DNA from: Nymphaea colorata
Taxonomy: Eukaryota > Streptophyta > Magnoliopsida > Nymphaeales > Nymphaeaceae
Direction: 5' to 3'
NCBI RefSeq assembly: GCF_008831285.2
Contig: NC_045139.1
Coordinates: 29,429,206-29,493,205, forward strand
Length of the DNA: 64,000 bases
Shown here one piece after another: positions 62,501 through 64,000 of this stretch (its first letter is position 1; each line of letters begins with the position of its first letter). The notes beneath the pieces were generated by a model. That model saw nothing but the letters and a program-made list of their open reading frames with translations. It was not told the DNA's origin and ran no database searches. The position numbers and the translations under genes were made by a program.

Positions 62501-64000
62501 GGAAGTTGGTTCCAGGAAAACAAATCAATGCAATGCCTCCCGTAATCTTTTTTGTTTTTAAGTTGTACATTTTCTTTGCCTAACGAAAATCTGAACAGGA
62601 CCTTAGATATCTACCATGGAAGTGTTTAATGTTTTCTTCTTATCTGATTTACCCTGATGCTTGTAGTCCTTCAAATAGTAAACCTGAAACTGTTAACACT
62701 TTGTAAAATTAGATCTTCAAAATGGCAATGAGATGGAGTCGAGACTTCATTTGGTAGATGGCGTGCACACAAATAATCATGTATCAAATGTGCAATTTTG
62801 GGTGAACTAAAAGAAATCAAATGAACCGTCCTAGATGTTTTTCCATCACTACATTAATTCAGTTCTCTGCAGAAGCTAGGGAGCAGTATGTCTGTCTAAG
62901 AGCACTATATCACCTTTTAAACTTCTAGAATCCAAGAAGAAATAAAAAAATTCAAGAAAAAATCTTTACGAGGAAAAAAAATGCATAATACAAACAAAAT
63001 GAAGGACAAACAAGAGCATGCTGGTGACAGAGACAGATTGGTCTGAGTACTAAACACTAAGTCATGTCAAGCCTCCCAAGAGATTTCAACAGAAAAGGAA
63101 AAGACTTAACAGTGGTAGTATCTACCATTCAAGTACCCAGTTTCCATTAAAAAGGGTCTTTCTCTGATAAAATTTCTTTTATTCTGTCCATTTTTAAGCA
63201 TTGACATCCTATGAACACGCCACGTCCATTAAATATCATTTTTCTTGTCTGCTTATCTTTTCCCTTCTGGTACGCCGTTGCCCTCATAAAACCAAATTCA
63301 CAGCACCATCATTCCTATAAGCTAATTCACTACAAAGACGCTCATTCTAGTTGCAAACAGCATACATGGAGAATGTTGTATCCAAAAATCGGAGCCTGAA
63401 GTAAGTGCATCACCATTTCACAGGTCAAAGAGCCTAACGTGAAGGCAAAACAGTCCTGTGTTTCCATAACATGAATACAGAAGAGACAATTAATGACATA
63501 TAAAAAATGACATCATTTAACAAGAAATGCAACAAGTTTAACACTTATAGTCATCCTCGGCATATGAAATCAAGGGTACGCCGAAAAAGGTCAAGCAAGT
63601 GTAATCCTGTCAAAGATAGAAGGTTTAAGTAAACCTCAAACACCAACGAAATCATGAATCGAAATGATGAAAACCCATCCGAACAGAATCGGAGGACAAA
63701 GGTAAATCTCACAAGCCAACAGAAACAGAATCGTAAGTTGAAATAATGAAACCTCTTCTGAGCCGAATCAAAACCAACAATAAGAAACTAGACCCGGAGA
63801 AAAATTAAAATAAAAAAATGGTAAGAAACCAACCAAAAACAATAACTGTGCCACGACCGCTTGAAACAGCTGCTGAAGAAGGACGCCCTTGATCACAGAA
63901 CTTAGGGCCACCGAATTCTTCTCCTTCTCCTCCTTTCTTGTGTGCATCCGATACCGATCCAACGGTGGCAGCATCTGGTACATCCCTGCGTACAACCAAT
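59539..64000 (-). CDS. SBH1/SBH2-like: Sphinganine C4-hydroxylase, 5' end outside the window
   Basis: ER-membrane di-iron enzyme that hydroxylates the C4 of sphinganine or its ceramide to make phytosphingosine-type long-chain bases. Visible exons are (64000)-63834 and 60081-59539, joined in phase 0 across a 3.75-kb GT-AG intron; stop at 59539. The first exon reads LYAGMYQM, YRMHTRKEEKEKNSV and VIKGVLLQQLFQAVVAQLL, matching Arabidopsis SBH proteins. The last exon has all three His boxes of the fatty-acid hydroxylase superfamily: HRFMH, HSQHH and HDIHHQ, plus TVDDHCGLWLPGNLFH and GTYMPYTL, and ends GGFEARPLKE. About 235 residues are visible; roughly the first 20 lie beyond the right edge, giving a normal family length near 255. 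The large intron holds AT-rich DNA and nothing recognisable as a gene. Confidence 0.95.

Overview
This window is nuclear DNA from a flowering plant. The evidence is multi-exon genes with GT-AG introns, plant-only protein families (the Pol IV/V second subunit, HVA22, a PLS-type PPR protein, a TRIPP-like trafficking protein), GA/CT-rich 5' leaders, telo-box motifs near transcription starts and plant-type repeats (a TRIM element, a Copia fossil, a tRNA-derived SINE, a hAT-type MITE). Codon use is not GC-biased as in many grass genes, but I cannot place the species more finely than angiosperm.

Layout, left to right. At 1-2828 (+) lies most of a bHLH47/POPEYE-type iron-response transcription factor whose 5' end is not resolved. 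An intergenic stretch follows with an old TRIM fossil (3535-3990). An HVA22-like ER-membrane protein (+, five exons, 173 aa) spans 6500-10916; its 2.5-kb third intron carries a complete TRIM with a 5-bp target duplication and, beside it, a decayed Copia integrase fragment. Repeat-rich intergenic DNA (10.9-16.2 kb) leads to an EB1A/B-type microtubule plus-end protein (+, eight exons, 279 aa, 16183-21096) and a single-exon E-class PPR gene (+, 21875-23578). NRPD2/NRPE2, the shared second-largest subunit of RNA polymerases IV and V, occupies 26012-39794 (+, seven coding exons, 1180 aa); its 5.2-kb first intron starts at a GC donor and contains a perfect 24-bp inverted repeat.

The next gene is convergent: a TRIPP-like TRAPPII accessory protein (-, ten coding exons, 852 aa, 49261-41529) with at least two 5'-leader introns. 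Beyond its promoter are a tRNA-derived SINE with a 15-bp target duplication (50346-50583), a small secreted protein ending in YDEL (-, 53901-52345) whose intron is largely a minisatellite, an AT-rich region with a solo TRIM LTR (about 56235-56424), a single-exon SAUR-like protein (+, 56698-57234), a hAT-type MITE (58567-58750), and a sphinganine C4-hydroxylase (-) that runs off the right edge.

The genes do not form a pathway or cluster; this is an ordinary gene-bearing euchromatic segment. For every multi-exon gene the exon lengths sum to an intact reading frame, which is the main support for the models. The least-explained items are the 24-bp perfect hairpin in the NRPD2 intron, the YDEL-tailed secreted protein, the MITE with an internal tRNA-like A box, and an unnamed repeat family seen in two copies. 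I found no evidence for a wholly new biological system.
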